Shown here one piece after another: positions 27,797 through 36,275 of a DNA stretch of 64,000 nt (within the stretch, counting starts at the first letter, position 1; each line of letters starts with the position of its first letter). A program made the translations under genes and the position numbers. Source of the DNA: Mesorhizobium sp. M7A.F.Ca.US.008.03.1.1 (GTDB lineage: Bacteria > Pseudomonadota > Alphaproteobacteria > Rhizobiales > Rhizobiaceae). The DNA lies in assembly GCF_003997495.1 (NCBI RefSeq), contig NZ_RZRU01000001.1, positions 1-64,000 on the forward strand. Reading direction: 5' to 3'. The notes under the pieces are model-generated. The model searched no databases and had not been told where the DNA came from. It was given only the letters and a program-made list of their open reading frames with translations.

Positions 27797-28597
27797 TCAG
27801 CGCAAAGTGGCGACAACGTCCATGAAGCGCTTGACCCGATCGCCGTCGACGGCGTTCCAGGTATTGCCATCGATCTTGAAATGGGTTCCGATCACGACGC
27901 CGCTCGCCAGCGAAAGGACATCGCGGACATTGTCGATGTTCACGCCGGTGTTGGCGAAGACCGGCACGTCGTTGATCGTCTCGCAGACGCTGCGCAGGTG
28001 GGACTGGTCGGCCGGCTGGCCAGTGATCGGACCGGAAACGAGGATCGCGTCTGCCATCGACGAGAACACCGCGCTCTTGGCGCGCAATTCAATCGGGCGC
28101 TGGTCGAGCGAGTGTGCGAACTCGGCATTGATGTTGAAGAGAAGCTTCATGTCGTCGCGACCAAGGTTGTGCCGCAGGCGCGAGGCGGCGGCGCAATCGG
28201 GCTCCCACAAGCCCATGTCGGAAGCGAACAGGCCGGTGAAGATCTCGCGCACGAAACGGGCTCCGGTGGCAGCCCCGATCGCGACGCTGGCGGTCGGATC
28301 CCAGAGATAATTGACGCCAAACGGTACTTTCAGCTCAGGCTTCACCGCCTGGACGATCGCAGTCATGGCGGCAATGCCTTCGGGCGGCGCCTTGAAGACA
28401 TAGGGGCGGTCGTTCTCGTTGCCGAACATGATGGCATCGACGCCGCCGCTCTGCAGCTTGCGGATGTCGGAGAGTACGCCATCGATCAGCTTGTCGAGGC
28501 CGCCATCGGCATCATAGAGGGGCGTTCCCGGCAGGGCACCGATATGTGCCATCGAGATGACAGCCTTCTTCTTGTCGCCGAAAAATTCAAATACCAT
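27797..28597 (-). CDS. BtpA/SgcQ family TIM-barrel protein
   Basis: The 266-residue protein shows the BtpA/SgcQ pattern: VISMAHIGALPGTPLYDADG at the N-terminus, QSGGVDAIMFGNENDRPY, PFGVNYLWDP, and ILVSGPITGQPADQS near the C-terminus. BtpA was described in photosystem I biogenesis, whereas SgcQ occurs in sugar operons, where an enzymatic role is likely. Its presence beside a DeoR regulator, two sugar kinases and an orphan GatZ/KbaZ protein supports the sugar role. The ATG at 28597 follows an AAGGAG site; the upstream frame is not protein-like. Confidence 0.85.
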   Translation of the reverse strand: MVFEFFGDKKKAVISMAHIGALPGTPLYDADGGLDKLIDGVLSDIRKLQSGGVDAIMFGNENDRPYVFKAPPEGIAAMTAIVQAVKPELKVPFGVNYLWDPTASVAIGAATGARFVREIFTGLFASDMGLWEPDCAAASRLRHNLGRDDMKLLFNINAEFAHSLDQRPIELRAKSAVFSSMADAILVSGPITGQPADQSHLRSVCETINDVPVFANTGVNIDNVRDVLSLASGVVIGTHFKIDGNTWNAVDGDRVKRFMDVVATLR

Positions 28598-28635
28598 CGA
28601 GTCTTCTCCTTGGGATAAAGTGAAAATGTTGCGCC

Positions 28636-29496
28636 TCAGTCGCGCGTCAGTGGCGGCGCGATGCGCAGGTCGACCTTGGCCGCGGCGAGCGCCGCGGCGA
28701 TCTTGGCCGGCGGCTCGGCATCGGTGATGAGGATGTCTATGTCCGACAGTGGCGCTATCCGCACCAGCGACATGCGCAGGAATTTGGCGGAATCGCACAG
28801 GACGATCTTGGTGCCCGACCGTCTCAGATAGGCGCGCTTCATATCGGTATCATCGAAGGAATAGTCGAAGAGGCCGTCCGCCGTGATGCCGGACACGCCG
28901 ATGACGGCGACGTCGAACCACAGCGCCTCGAACTGGGCGATGGCCGCGGGCCCGCCGGTCGACATCTCGTCGGCCCGTACGCGACCGCCGGCAACATAGA
29001 CTTCGGGCACGCCGCCGTTCAGCAACGCCGCGATCCTGAGGCTGTTGGTGAACACCTTGGCGTGCGGAAGGTCCCTGAGGTGCTCGGCCATCAGATAGGT
29101 GGTGGTGCCGACATCCATCGCGATCGTGCGGTATCCCGAGACCAGCGCGGCCGCGGCCGCGGCAATCGCCGCCTTCGGGTCTCGGCGCTGGCGCAAGCGC
29201 GAATCGAAACTCGGCTCCTCACTGTCCATGGCGACCAGCGGCGGGGTGTCGGCCTCGATCGCGCCGCCATGGATTCGCACCAGCCTGCCCTCGCGTTCCA
29301 GTTCGACGAGATCGCGGCGGATCGTCATGTCGGAAACGGCAAGTTCGGCAGCGGCCGCAGCGACAGTGAGCGACCCCGTCCGGCGCAGGAAAGCCAGGAT
29401 GCGTGCCTGTCGATCGTGCGCGAGAAGGCGCTGACGATCGGCATCACGCGGTGCGCCGTGCGTGGACGATAGAGGAGGGGCGGTGTCGTCTGCCAT
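28636..29496 (-). CDS. DeoR family transcriptional regulator
   Basis: The protein is 286 residues from the chosen start. The DeoR helix-turn-helix is RQARILAFLRRTGSLTVAAA and AVSDMTIRRDLVELEREGRL, followed by RIHGGAI. The C-terminal sugar-phosphate sensor domain has MDVGTTTYLMAEHL and GVSGITADGLFDYS. It probably represses the surrounding sugar genes until a phosphorylated intermediate binds. The frame is open to 29571, but that start overlaps the palindrome in the promoter, so the ATG at 29496 is preferred. It is divergent from the SDR gene, with BtpA 38 bp downstream. Confidence 0.9.
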   Translation of the reverse strand: MADDTAPPLSSTHGAPRDADRQRLLAHDRQARILAFLRRTGSLTVAAAAAELAVSDMTIRRDLVELEREGRLVRIHGGAIEADTPPLVAMDSEEPSFDSRLRQRRDPKAAIAAAAAALVSGYRTIAMDVGTTTYLMAEHLRDLPHAKVFTNSLRIAALLNGGVPEVYVAGGRVRADEMSTGGPAAIAQFEALWFDVAVIGVSGITADGLFDYSFDDTDMKRAYLRRSGTKIVLCDSAKFLRMSLVRIAPLSDIDILITDAEPPAKIAAALAAAKVDLRIAPPLTRD

Positions 29497-29568
29497 CGAT
29501 GTATCCGGTGGGTAAGCTGCTGACGAAGCGGTCAGCGGTTTTGACTCTACCGCATGATCAAACATTTT

Positions 29569-29586
29569 CAAACAAAAATATGTTTG
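29569..29586. promoter_or_regulatory. Candidate DeoR-type operator CAAACA-N6-TGTTTG
   Basis: A perfect 6-bp inverted repeat, CAAACA (29569-29574) and TGTTTG (29581-29586), lies between the divergent regulator and SDR genes. Another TCAAAC lies a few bases to the left (29558-29563), giving direct repeats with it. Position and AT-rich palindromic form fit autoregulation by the DeoR protein. Confidence 0.5.
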
Positions 29587-29660
29587 CAGTGTTCGAATTT
29601 ATTGGTATGCATCTCAAATCAACAGAGCGCATTCCGCCATCAAGCAGAGAGAATACGACC

Positions 29661-30461
29661 ATGCCGGCTGTCTCCGTCACGCCTCCAGTGCTTGCCGAAC
29701 TTGCGGGCAAACGCGCCTTCGTGACAGGCGGCGGCGCGGGGATCGGTCGCGCGATCGCGACCGCCCTGATGCGGCAGGGTGTCGCCGTGGCGATCGGTGA
29801 TCTGGATCCCGACGCGGCACGCAAGGCGGCCGAGGAGATTGGCGGCGGTGCCACGCCTGTCATGGTTGATGTTCGCCGTCGCGATTCCGTCGAGGCTGCC
29901 TTTGCAACTGTACTGGAAGCGCTTGGCGGCTGCGACATCTTGATCGCCAATGCCGGCGTGTCCACCATGCAGCATGCGCTCGATCTGACCGACGAGGAGT
30001 GGGACTTCAACTTCTCGGTCAATGCACGCGGTGTATTCCTGGCAAATCAGATCGCTGGACGGCATTTTGTCAAGCAGGGCACGGGTTGCATCGTCAACAC
30101 CGCCTCGCTTGCCGCGAAGGTCGGTGCGCCGCTCCTGGCGCACTATTCGGCATCCAAGTTCGCCGTGCTCGGCTGGACGCAGGCCTTTGCCCGCGAGCTC
30201 GCGCCGAAGGGGATACGCGTCAATGCCGTCTGCCCGGGGTTCGTCAAGACCGGCATGCAATCGCGCGAAGTCGAGTGGGAGGCGCATCTGCGGCAAGTCA
30301 CGCCCGAACGGGTGGTCGCCGACTATATCGCGCAGACGCCGCTCGGCCGGCTCGAGCTGCCGGAGGATGTCGCCGACGTCGTCGTGTTCCTCTGCTCGGA
30401 TCAAGCCCGCTTCATGACTGGCCAGGGGGTCAACGTGACCGGCGGCGTCTACATGACCTGA
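29661..30461 (+). CDS. Short-chain dehydrogenase/reductase
   Basis: The 266-residue SDR has the cofactor motif TGGGAGIGRAIA, the NAGVS strand, catalytic Ser in NTASLAAK, the YSASK pair (YxxxK), and the C-terminal GQGVNVTGGVYM. It probably oxidises a polyol or sugar alcohol to a ketose using NAD(P), which would supply the kinases of the divergent operon. The ATG at 29661 is chosen because it places the Rossmann motif at the usual distance; an ATG at 29580 lies inside the operator. A 174-bp gap precedes the transporter genes. Confidence 0.88.
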   Translation: MPAVSVTPPVLAELAGKRAFVTGGGAGIGRAIATALMRQGVAVAIGDLDPDAARKAAEEIGGGATPVMVDVRRRDSVEAAFATVLEALGGCDILIANAGVSTMQHALDLTDEEWDFNFSVNARGVFLANQIAGRHFVKQGTGCIVNTASLAAKVGAPLLAHYSASKFAVLGWTQAFARELAPKGIRVNAVCPGFVKTGMQSREVEWEAHLRQVTPERVVADYIAQTPLGRLELPEDVADVVVFLCSDQARFMTGQGVNVTGGVYMT

Positions 30462-30635
30462 CGGCCTTTGGCGGCTTGAGCCGGATCCTGACGCAGGCGC
30501 GCTCCATCCAAAAAAGTGAACACATATGATCAGAAGGTAGGCTTTTAATGTTGTATTTTGTTCTCTAAGATGACCGTTCGCTCGACTTCGGCCTTCGGCG
30601 TTCAGCCGGGTCAGACGGGTTCATGAGGAAAGTCT

Positions 30636-31811
30636 ATGGCGTCTATCGAGCTCGATCGCGTTTCCAAGCTCTACGGCAATGGCAATTACGGGGTGCATGA
30701 GGTCGATCTCACCATTCCCGATGGTGAATTCGTGATCTTTCTCGGACCGTCGGGATGCGGCAAGTCGACGACGCTGCGGATGATTGCCGGCCTGGAGAGT
30801 ATTTCCTCCGGCGATCTTCGCATCGGTGGCAAGAGCGTCGCCAATGTCGCGCCGCGCGACCGCAACGTCGCGGTGGTGTTCCAGAGCTACGCGCTCTATC
30901 CGCATATGTCGGTGCGGCAGAATATGGCCTTCGGGCTGAAGATGCGCGGCACCGACGCAGCGGTCATCGATGCCAAGATTGCGGACGCCGCTAACCTGCT
31001 CGGTCTGCAGAGCCTTCTCGGCCGCAAGCCGGCAGCGCTTTCGGGCGGCCAGCGGCAGCGTGTCGCGCTCGGCCGGGCGATCGTTCGCGAACCGGCGGCC
31101 TTCCTGCTTGACGAGCCGCTCTCCAACCTCGACGCGCAGCTGCGTGCCGAAATGCGGCTCGAACTCGTCAAGCTGCACCGGCGCCTTGGCCGCACCATCG
31201 TCCATGTCACGCACGACCAGGTCGAGGCCATGACCATGGGCGATCGCATATGCATCATGCGCGATGGTCGCCTGGTCCAGGCCGGCCGGCCGCTTGAAGT
31301 CTATGCCGACCCGGTCAACACCTTCGTCGCGCGCTTCCTGGCGACGCCGCCGATGAACCTCATTCCGGCCACGCTTCAGGCCGCACCTGGCGAAGGGCTC
31401 TCCGTCCTGACCGACAGTGGTGCCGTGCTTGCCGTCCCCGCCCGCCACCGCAACGCCTATGGCGAGCGTGTCGGGCGCCGCGTCATTCTGGGCGTGCGGG
31501 CCGAGGATTTCCACGAAAGCCCCGACAAGCCGGACTGGCAGAAGATTGCCGTACGGGTCGTGGCCGTCGAGGCTCTCGGCGCCGAGAACGTCCTGATCGG
31601 CCAGATCGCGGGTCAGCCCACCGGCAAGGATGATGCGCGCCCGACCGGCGATGATAAGCCGTTGGAGATCGCCGCCCGCCTCAGCCGTTATTTCACGGCG
31701 CCCGTCGGCTCGACCGTCGAACTCTACATCGACCCGCTGCCGATGCACCTCTTCGATCCCGAGACCGAACTGGTCATCGCGCGGCCGAGCCTCATGGGGG
31801 CCACTCGATGA
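30636..31811 (+). CDS. Carbohydrate ABC transporter ATP-binding protein (UgpC/MalK-like)
   Basis: The 391-residue ATPase has Walker A GPSGCGKSTT, Q-loop VFQSYALYPHM, signature LSGGQRQRVALGRA, Walker B FLLDEPLSNLD, and H-loop VTHDQVEAMT. It also has a C-terminal TOBE region with VGRRVILGVRAEDF, typical of MalK/UgpC. It energises uptake of the sugar or polyol handled by the three transporter genes downstream. The ATG is preceded by GAGGAAAG. It overlaps the following permease by 4 bp (ATGA). Confidence 0.95.
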   Translation: MASIELDRVSKLYGNGNYGVHEVDLTIPDGEFVIFLGPSGCGKSTTLRMIAGLESISSGDLRIGGKSVANVAPRDRNVAVVFQSYALYPHMSVRQNMAFGLKMRGTDAAVIDAKIADAANLLGLQSLLGRKPAALSGGQRQRVALGRAIVREPAAFLLDEPLSNLDAQLRAEMRLELVKLHRRLGRTIVHVTHDQVEAMTMGDRICIMRDGRLVQAGRPLEVYADPVNTFVARFLATPPMNLIPATLQAAPGEGLSVLTDSGAVLAVPARHRNAYGERVGRRVILGVRAEDFHESPDKPDWQKIAVRVVAVEALGAENVLIGQIAGQPTGKDDARPTGDDKPLEIAARLSRYFTAPVGSTVELYIDPLPMHLFDPETELVIARPSLMGATR

Positions 31812-32638
31812 CCAGCATGGACAGAAACGAGCGGCCTGCCTTTCGTCGCCGCTTCGGCCTGCATTTCGGGCTGATTGTCGTTTGCGCCATCGTGCTGCTG
31901 CCGCCGCTCTGGGTGCTCCGGACGAGCTTCGTGCCCGAGCAGCTATCCTACAGCAACGAGCTGATGCCAGCCTTTACGACGGACAATTATTCGGCGCTGC
32001 TGTCAGGTCGCTTCGGTCAGTCCTACCTCAACAGCTTGATCGTCGCGCTCGGCTCGGTTCTGCTCGCTTTGCCTTTTGCCGCCACCACCGGCTATGCCTT
32101 CGCCCGCTTCCGTACGGGCGGTCGTTGGGCGCGGTTTGCCGTTCTGGCGACGCAAATGCTGCCGCCCGTGGCGCTGGTGCTGCCGACCTTCACGCTGTTC
32201 CGAAGCCTTGAGCTCAGCAATTCGCTGACCGGGCTGATAATCGTCTATGCCGCGCTCAACCTGCCTTTCCTGACCTGGATCCTGATGGGCTTCTTCGAAG
32301 GCATTCCAGTCGATCTGGAGTGGGCGGCGATGACCGACGGCGCGACCGCCTGGGGTGCCTTCTGGCGCATTGTGCTGCCGGTGTCGATGCCCGGTATCGC
32401 GGCCGCCGGCGTGCTCGGCTTCATCCTGGCGTGGAATGAGTTTTTGTTTGCCCTGGTTTTGAGCGGGCCCAAGACGGCGACCATACCGGTTGCGCTCGCC
32501 GCGTTGCAGACCTCGAACGGCGTCCAGATCGCCAAGGTTTCTGCCGGCGTCGTCCTAGCCATCCTGCCGCTGGTCGTGGCTTCCCGCTTCATCCAGCGTT
32601 TCATCGTCCAGGGCTTGACGTTCGGCAGCGTGAAATAG
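31808..32638 (+). CDS. Carbohydrate ABC transporter permease (MalG/UgpE-like)
   Basis: The 276-residue permease has six predicted helices and the EAA loop as EWAAMTDGATAWGAFWRIVL. Its C-terminus ends in FIQRFIVQGLTFGSVK, the usual CUT1 MalG-type ending. It is translated by overlap with the ATPase. The operon order here is ATPase, MalG-type permease, binding protein, MalF-type permease, which is not the commonest order. Confidence 0.93.
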   Translation: MTSMDRNERPAFRRRFGLHFGLIVVCAIVLLPPLWVLRTSFVPEQLSYSNELMPAFTTDNYSALLSGRFGQSYLNSLIVALGSVLLALPFAATTGYAFARFRTGGRWARFAVLATQMLPPVALVLPTFTLFRSLELSNSLTGLIIVYAALNLPFLTWILMGFFEGIPVDLEWAAMTDGATAWGAFWRIVLPVSMPGIAAAGVLGFILAWNEFLFALVLSGPKTATIPVALAALQTSNGVQIAKVSAGVVLAILPLVVASRFIQRFIVQGLTFGSVK

Positions 32639-32733
32639 GCCGGCCGCTCCGAGAGCCGACATGGCTCGCTAGCCGGTTATGAAATCGTGGCGGGATCACC
32701 GCCGCGTCCAGAGGGAAAGAGGAGTAGAGAGTT

Positions 32734-34029
32734 ATGACTTGGAACAAGCAGACCTTGATCAAAATGCTGATGACGGCCGTGAGCGGGGCAGCTGTTGTCA
32801 GCGCATCGCTTCCGGCCAGGGCGGCTGAGCCCATCACCTTGCACGCCTTGATGGAGGACGTGCCGGAAACCAAGATCATTGAAGCGCTGTTGCCCGAATT
32901 CGAGAAGCAGACCGGCATCAAGGTCGAGTTCGAGAAGATCGGCTATCCCGACATGCACGACAAGCTGGTGTCGCAGCTGACCGCGTCGCAGAGCTACTAC
33001 AATGTGCTCGAGGTCGACTTCTTGTGGGCAGGCGAATTTCCGGCGGCCGGCTGGCTCGCCGACCTGAAACCCTTCGTCGAGAAATCCAAATACGATCTGA
33101 GCCCCTTCATTCCCTCGACGCTTGACCTGCTCGGCCGAACCAAGGACCAGCTGTTCCTGGTGCCCATGTACAACTACTCGATGGGCCTCCTCTACCGGAC
33201 CGACCTGATCGGCGACGAGAAGCTCAAGGCCGCCTACAAGACGGCAACCGGCAAGGAGCTCGCTTTGCCGACGACGCTCGAAGATTATGTGGCGATTTCC
33301 AAATTCATGAAGGCCAATGCCGGCGTCGCCGGAGCCGCGATGCAGGGCCAGCGCGGCGATCCCAACAGCATGGAATTCTCCAATTACCTGTTCTCCGCCG
33401 GCGGCAGCTATCTCAATGCCGACGGCAAGGCGAGCCTCGACACGGCAGAGGCCAAGAAGGCGCTCGATCTCTATGTCGACAACATCCAGCATGGCGCCCA
33501 GCAGGGTGCCGTGTCGGCGACGCTCGATGACACCATGCGCCTGATGTGCAGCGGTTCCGCCTTCAGCATGGTCACCTATTGGTGGATGCTGCCGCAGATG
33601 GACGATGCCGTGAAGTGTCCGACGGTCGCCGGCAAGGTCGGTCTGTCGGTGATGCCGGGTGGCCATGGCGAAAGCGGCGGTTGGGGCTGGGGCATTCCCA
33701 AGAACACGTCACCGGAAGAGCAGGAAGCCGCCTGGACCTTCATCCAGTGGGTGCAGAGCAAGGAGGTTTCGGTGAAGCGCGCGCTCGAAGGCCACGCGCC
33801 CGTGCGCAGCGATGTCTATGCCGATGCGGCGGTGCTGGCGAAATATCCTTTCTACAAGACCGCCGAGGATGTGGTGGCGACCGGCAAGTCGTTCCCGATC
33901 TTCACCTATTCGGCGCAATACGAGGATCTGCTCGGTACCCAGCTCTCGCTGGCGGCTGGCGGCCAGGCGACTTCGGACGCGGCGCTGAAGGCGGCTTCCG
34001 ACGGCCTGCAGGGGCTCCTCGACAAATAG
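32734..34029 (+). CDS. Extracellular solute-binding protein of a carbohydrate ABC transporter
   Basis: The 431-residue protein has a signal peptide (to about residue 30, cleavage in PARA-AEP). A CUT1-type binding fold follows, with LLPEFEKQTGIKVEFEKIGY, LEVDFLWAGEFPAAGWLADL and GGWGWGIPKNTSPEEQEAAW. It captures a sugar or polyol in the periplasm. GAGGAG-like sites precede the ATG. A perfect 14-bp hairpin follows 18 bp after the stop and may stabilise its mRNA. Confidence 0.93.
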   Translation: MTWNKQTLIKMLMTAVSGAAVVSASLPARAAEPITLHALMEDVPETKIIEALLPEFEKQTGIKVEFEKIGYPDMHDKLVSQLTASQSYYNVLEVDFLWAGEFPAAGWLADLKPFVEKSKYDLSPFIPSTLDLLGRTKDQLFLVPMYNYSMGLLYRTDLIGDEKLKAAYKTATGKELALPTTLEDYVAISKFMKANAGVAGAAMQGQRGDPNSMEFSNYLFSAGGSYLNADGKASLDTAEAKKALDLYVDNIQHGAQQGAVSATLDDTMRLMCSGSAFSMVTYWWMLPQMDDAVKCPTVAGKVGLSVMPGGHGESGGWGWGIPKNTSPEEQEAAWTFIQWVQSKEVSVKRALEGHAPVRSDVYADAAVLAKYPFYKTAEDVVATGKSFPIFTYSAQYEDLLGTQLSLAAGGQATSDAALKAASDGLQGLLDK

Positions 34030-34047
34030 CGCTCTGGCTCGGCAAGG

Positions 34048-34082
34048 AGATCCGGCGCGGCGGTGTCAGCCGCGCCGGATCT
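34048..34082 (+). other. Intercistronic hairpin after the sugar-binding protein gene
   Basis: AGATCCGGCGCGGC pairs perfectly with GCCGCGCCGGATCT around a 7-nt loop. No T-run follows, so it is not a classical terminator. It probably slows 3' decay of the upstream binding-protein message or causes partial attenuation before the second permease gene. Confidence 0.8.
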
Positions 34083-34132
34083 TGACCTCTTGACGAGATC
34101 AGCAACGCCACCCCGACCAAGGCTCGGCTACG

Positions 34133-35047
34133 ATGCACAATGCGATCAAAAAAGGATGGGCTGCCCGTGGCCGCGAGTGGCGAACCGGCTGGGCCTTTGC
34201 CTTGCCCGGCCTGTTGCTGCTGGCGGTCGTGATGGGCTTTCCGCTGGCCTATGCCTGCATCCTCTCGATCTCCTCGATGACCCTGATCAAGCCGCAGCTT
34301 CTGCCGCTTGTCGGGTTCAAGAATTTCGCCTCGATGATCGGCGATGAGCTGTTCTGGAACGCGCTCTGGCTCACCGTGCGCTATTCGGCGGTGACGGTGG
34401 TCGGCGAGTTCGTGATCGGGCTCGGCATTGCCCTGATGCTCAACCGGACGGTCCGGATGAAGCCGGTCTATTTCGCGGTTCTGACCATTCCCATGGCGAT
34501 GTCGCCGATCAGCGTCGCCTTGATCTGGCGCATGCTGCTCCAGCCCAATCTCGGCATCGCCAATCATCTCATGGAGACATCAGGCCTGCCGCGCCTCGAC
34601 TGGCTCGGCACGCCAGGCATGGCGCTCTGGACGATGGCGGCGATCGACATCTGGCAGCAAATGTCCTTCGTCGTGCTGATCCTTGCCGCGGGGCTCGCCG
34701 CTTTGCCGCGCGATCCCTATGAGGCGGCTGAAGTGGATGGCGCGCGCGGCTGGCAGCAATTCGTCTACATCACGCTGCCGATGCTTCGGCCGGTCGCGGC
34801 GATCACCGTCATCATTCAGCTGATCAACGAGTTCCGGACCTACGATCTGCCCTATGTCCTGACCAAGGGCGGACCGGGCAACGCGACCGAAGTGCTGAGC
34901 TTCTTTGCCTACCGTCGTGCCTTTCTCGGCCTTTCGCTCAACGAAGGCGCGGCAGCCGCGTTCGTGCTGCTGCTGATCGTCCTTCTGCTCACCGTGATCT
35001 TCTTCGCCGTCCTCGAGCGCTCGCAATCGGCAGAGGGCCGGAAGTAG
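34133..35047 (+). CDS. Carbohydrate ABC transporter permease (MalF/UgpA-like)
   Basis: The 304-residue protein has six predicted helices. The N-terminal helix is WAFALPGLLLLAVVMGFPLA, and the EAA loop is YEAAEVDGARGWQQFVYITL, followed by PMLRPVAAITVIIQLINEF, a typical MalF/UgpA pattern. It completes the four-gene transporter. The gene ends with the usual basic cytoplasmic tail, and a separate membrane-protein gene follows 60 bp later. Confidence 0.93.
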   Translation: MHNAIKKGWAARGREWRTGWAFALPGLLLLAVVMGFPLAYACILSISSMTLIKPQLLPLVGFKNFASMIGDELFWNALWLTVRYSAVTVVGEFVIGLGIALMLNRTVRMKPVYFAVLTIPMAMSPISVALIWRMLLQPNLGIANHLMETSGLPRLDWLGTPGMALWTMAAIDIWQQMSFVVLILAAGLAALPRDPYEAAEVDGARGWQQFVYITLPMLRPVAAITVIIQLINEFRTYDLPYVLTKGGPGNATEVLSFFAYRRAFLGLSLNEGAAAAFVLLLIVLLLTVIFFAVLERSQSAEGRK

Positions 35048-35107
35048 GGCTGTTAAGCCTTGAGCAATCTATGCGGCCTATCCTGGCTTGCAGATTGTCG
35101 AGGGAAC

Positions 35108-35641
35108 ATGAAACGCAAGCCGCTCCTGCTTTTCGCCTTTCCGTTTCTCATTCTGGCGGTCCTGGCAGGGGAGCGCATGGCGACCTTGTTGCTGGGCACC
35201 TATCCAGCCAGCCCCACCGCATGGTGGCTATGGCTTGAACTGCGCCCCTTGTCGGCGATGTTCTGGCAGCAGGTGGATGTCTGGCTGGGCGGCTCCATGG
35301 CTCTCGACGCTGTCATCCTTGCCGCCGCATCGATCGTCTGCTGGATAGCGTGTCACGCCAAGCGGTCGGCTTTCGTCTTCCTCGCCAACCATGTCGCCCT
35401 GATTTTTGCCGGGCTGATGATCGCCGTCGGCAGCCATTCGGAAACGGCGAGCACGATCGCCGCATTCACCTCGCCCAGCGGTTTTCCATTCACGCTGGCT
35501 GTTGATTTCACCTTGAAGAACAGCCTGGTGCTGCTTTTTGGCATCGTGGCCTGTGCCTACTGCCACATCGCCTTCCTCACCGAGGCGCGGGAGCGGTCCG
35601 TCCGGACCATCCGTATCCTGGCGCTGCAGCGCGATCTCTGA
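35108..35641 (+). CDS. Hypothetical four-helix membrane protein
   Basis: The 177-residue protein has about four membrane helices: near residues 5-25, in the MALDAVILAAASIVCWIAC region, in VALIFAGLMIAVG, and in SLVLLFGIVACAYCHIAF. I do not recognise a family. It starts at an ATG at 35108 after an AGGGAAC-like site. It lies on the same strand just after the sugar transporter but need not share its function. The next genes on the opposite strand belong to the pilus arm. Confidence 0.7.
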   Translation: MKRKPLLLFAFPFLILAVLAGERMATLLLGTYPASPTAWWLWLELRPLSAMFWQQVDVWLGGSMALDAVILAAASIVCWIACHAKRSAFVFLANHVALIFAGLMIAVGSHSETASTIAAFTSPSGFPFTLAVDFTLKNSLVLLFGIVACAYCHIAFLTEARERSVRTIRILALQRDL

Positions 35642-35678
35642 ACCGCTCGCATCCTGCCCGGATGCAGCGCCGTCAGGC

Positions 35679-36275
35679 CTAGTTGTTGATCCGGCGGTAA
35701 TAGACCTTGCCGTCGGGCTGCTGGATGCGCTGGTAGTTGGAGCTTGGGGCAGGCGGCGAGGCCGACGCGATTCTCCTCCTGGGTGCGGGCGCTTCGATGA
35801 CGCCGGGTTCGCTCGCGCTCTCGCCGTCGAGGGCTTCGGGCGCCTGCGCCAGCGTGCTGGTGGCGATCTCGGACGGTTCTTCCGCACCCGGCATGGCCGC
35901 GCCGCCGGCGACCGGCATAGGCTGCCCCAACCGGGCAATGCTGGCATCGATCTCGTTGAAGCTGCCTTGCAACTGGCTGTCCAGTTTCTCGAACCGGCTC
36001 TGGAAGCCGTTGTTGACCGTGTCGAGCCGGGCCGCGATCCGCTGCTCGAACGCGCCGAGCTGCTCCAGTCGCGCTTCGACGAAACGCAGGTCGCTCATGC
36101 CCCGATAGAGATAGACCGCGGCCGCCATGTTGATCGCGGTGATCAGAAGCGCGCCACCGGCGACGATGACGCCGATCGTCTTTGCCTTGCTGGGCTTCTC
36201 GGTGGCAGCCGGTTCGCGCTGTTCCTGGTTTCCGATATCGATCGCCGGCATGTCCGGTTCGCTGATCATCGTCAT
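35679..36275 (-). CDS. Single-pass membrane protein with coiled coil, end of the Tad operon
   Basis: The 198-residue protein has a short cytoplasmic N-terminus, one membrane helix (TIGVIVAGGALLITAINMAA), and a helical, heptad-like stretch (RFVEARLEQLGAFEQRIAAR, then NNGFQSRFEKLDSQLQG). A Pro/Ala-rich tail follows, ending in GKVYYRRINN. No family is recognised. Its ATG overlaps the L,D-transpeptidase stop by 4 bp (ATGA), so it is coupled to that gene and to the pilus genes upstream. It may act as a membrane anchor or spacer for the peptidoglycan enzyme; this is inference. Confidence 0.75.
   Translation of the reverse strand: MTMISEPDMPAIDIGNQEQREPAATEKPSKAKTIGVIVAGGALLITAINMAAAVYLYRGMSDLRFVEARLEQLGAFEQRIAARLDTVNNGFQSRFEKLDSQLQGSFNEIDASIARLGQPMPVAGGAAMPGAEEPSEIATSTLAQAPEALDGESASEPGVIEAPAPRRRIASASPPAPSSNYQRIQQPDGKVYYRRINN

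Noticed and set aside
21158-35047. Genomic island inserted at tRNA-His
   Set aside because: No integrase gene and no second copy of the tRNA 3' end was seen downstream in the window. The decayed genes suggest past recombination, but an island cannot be claimed.
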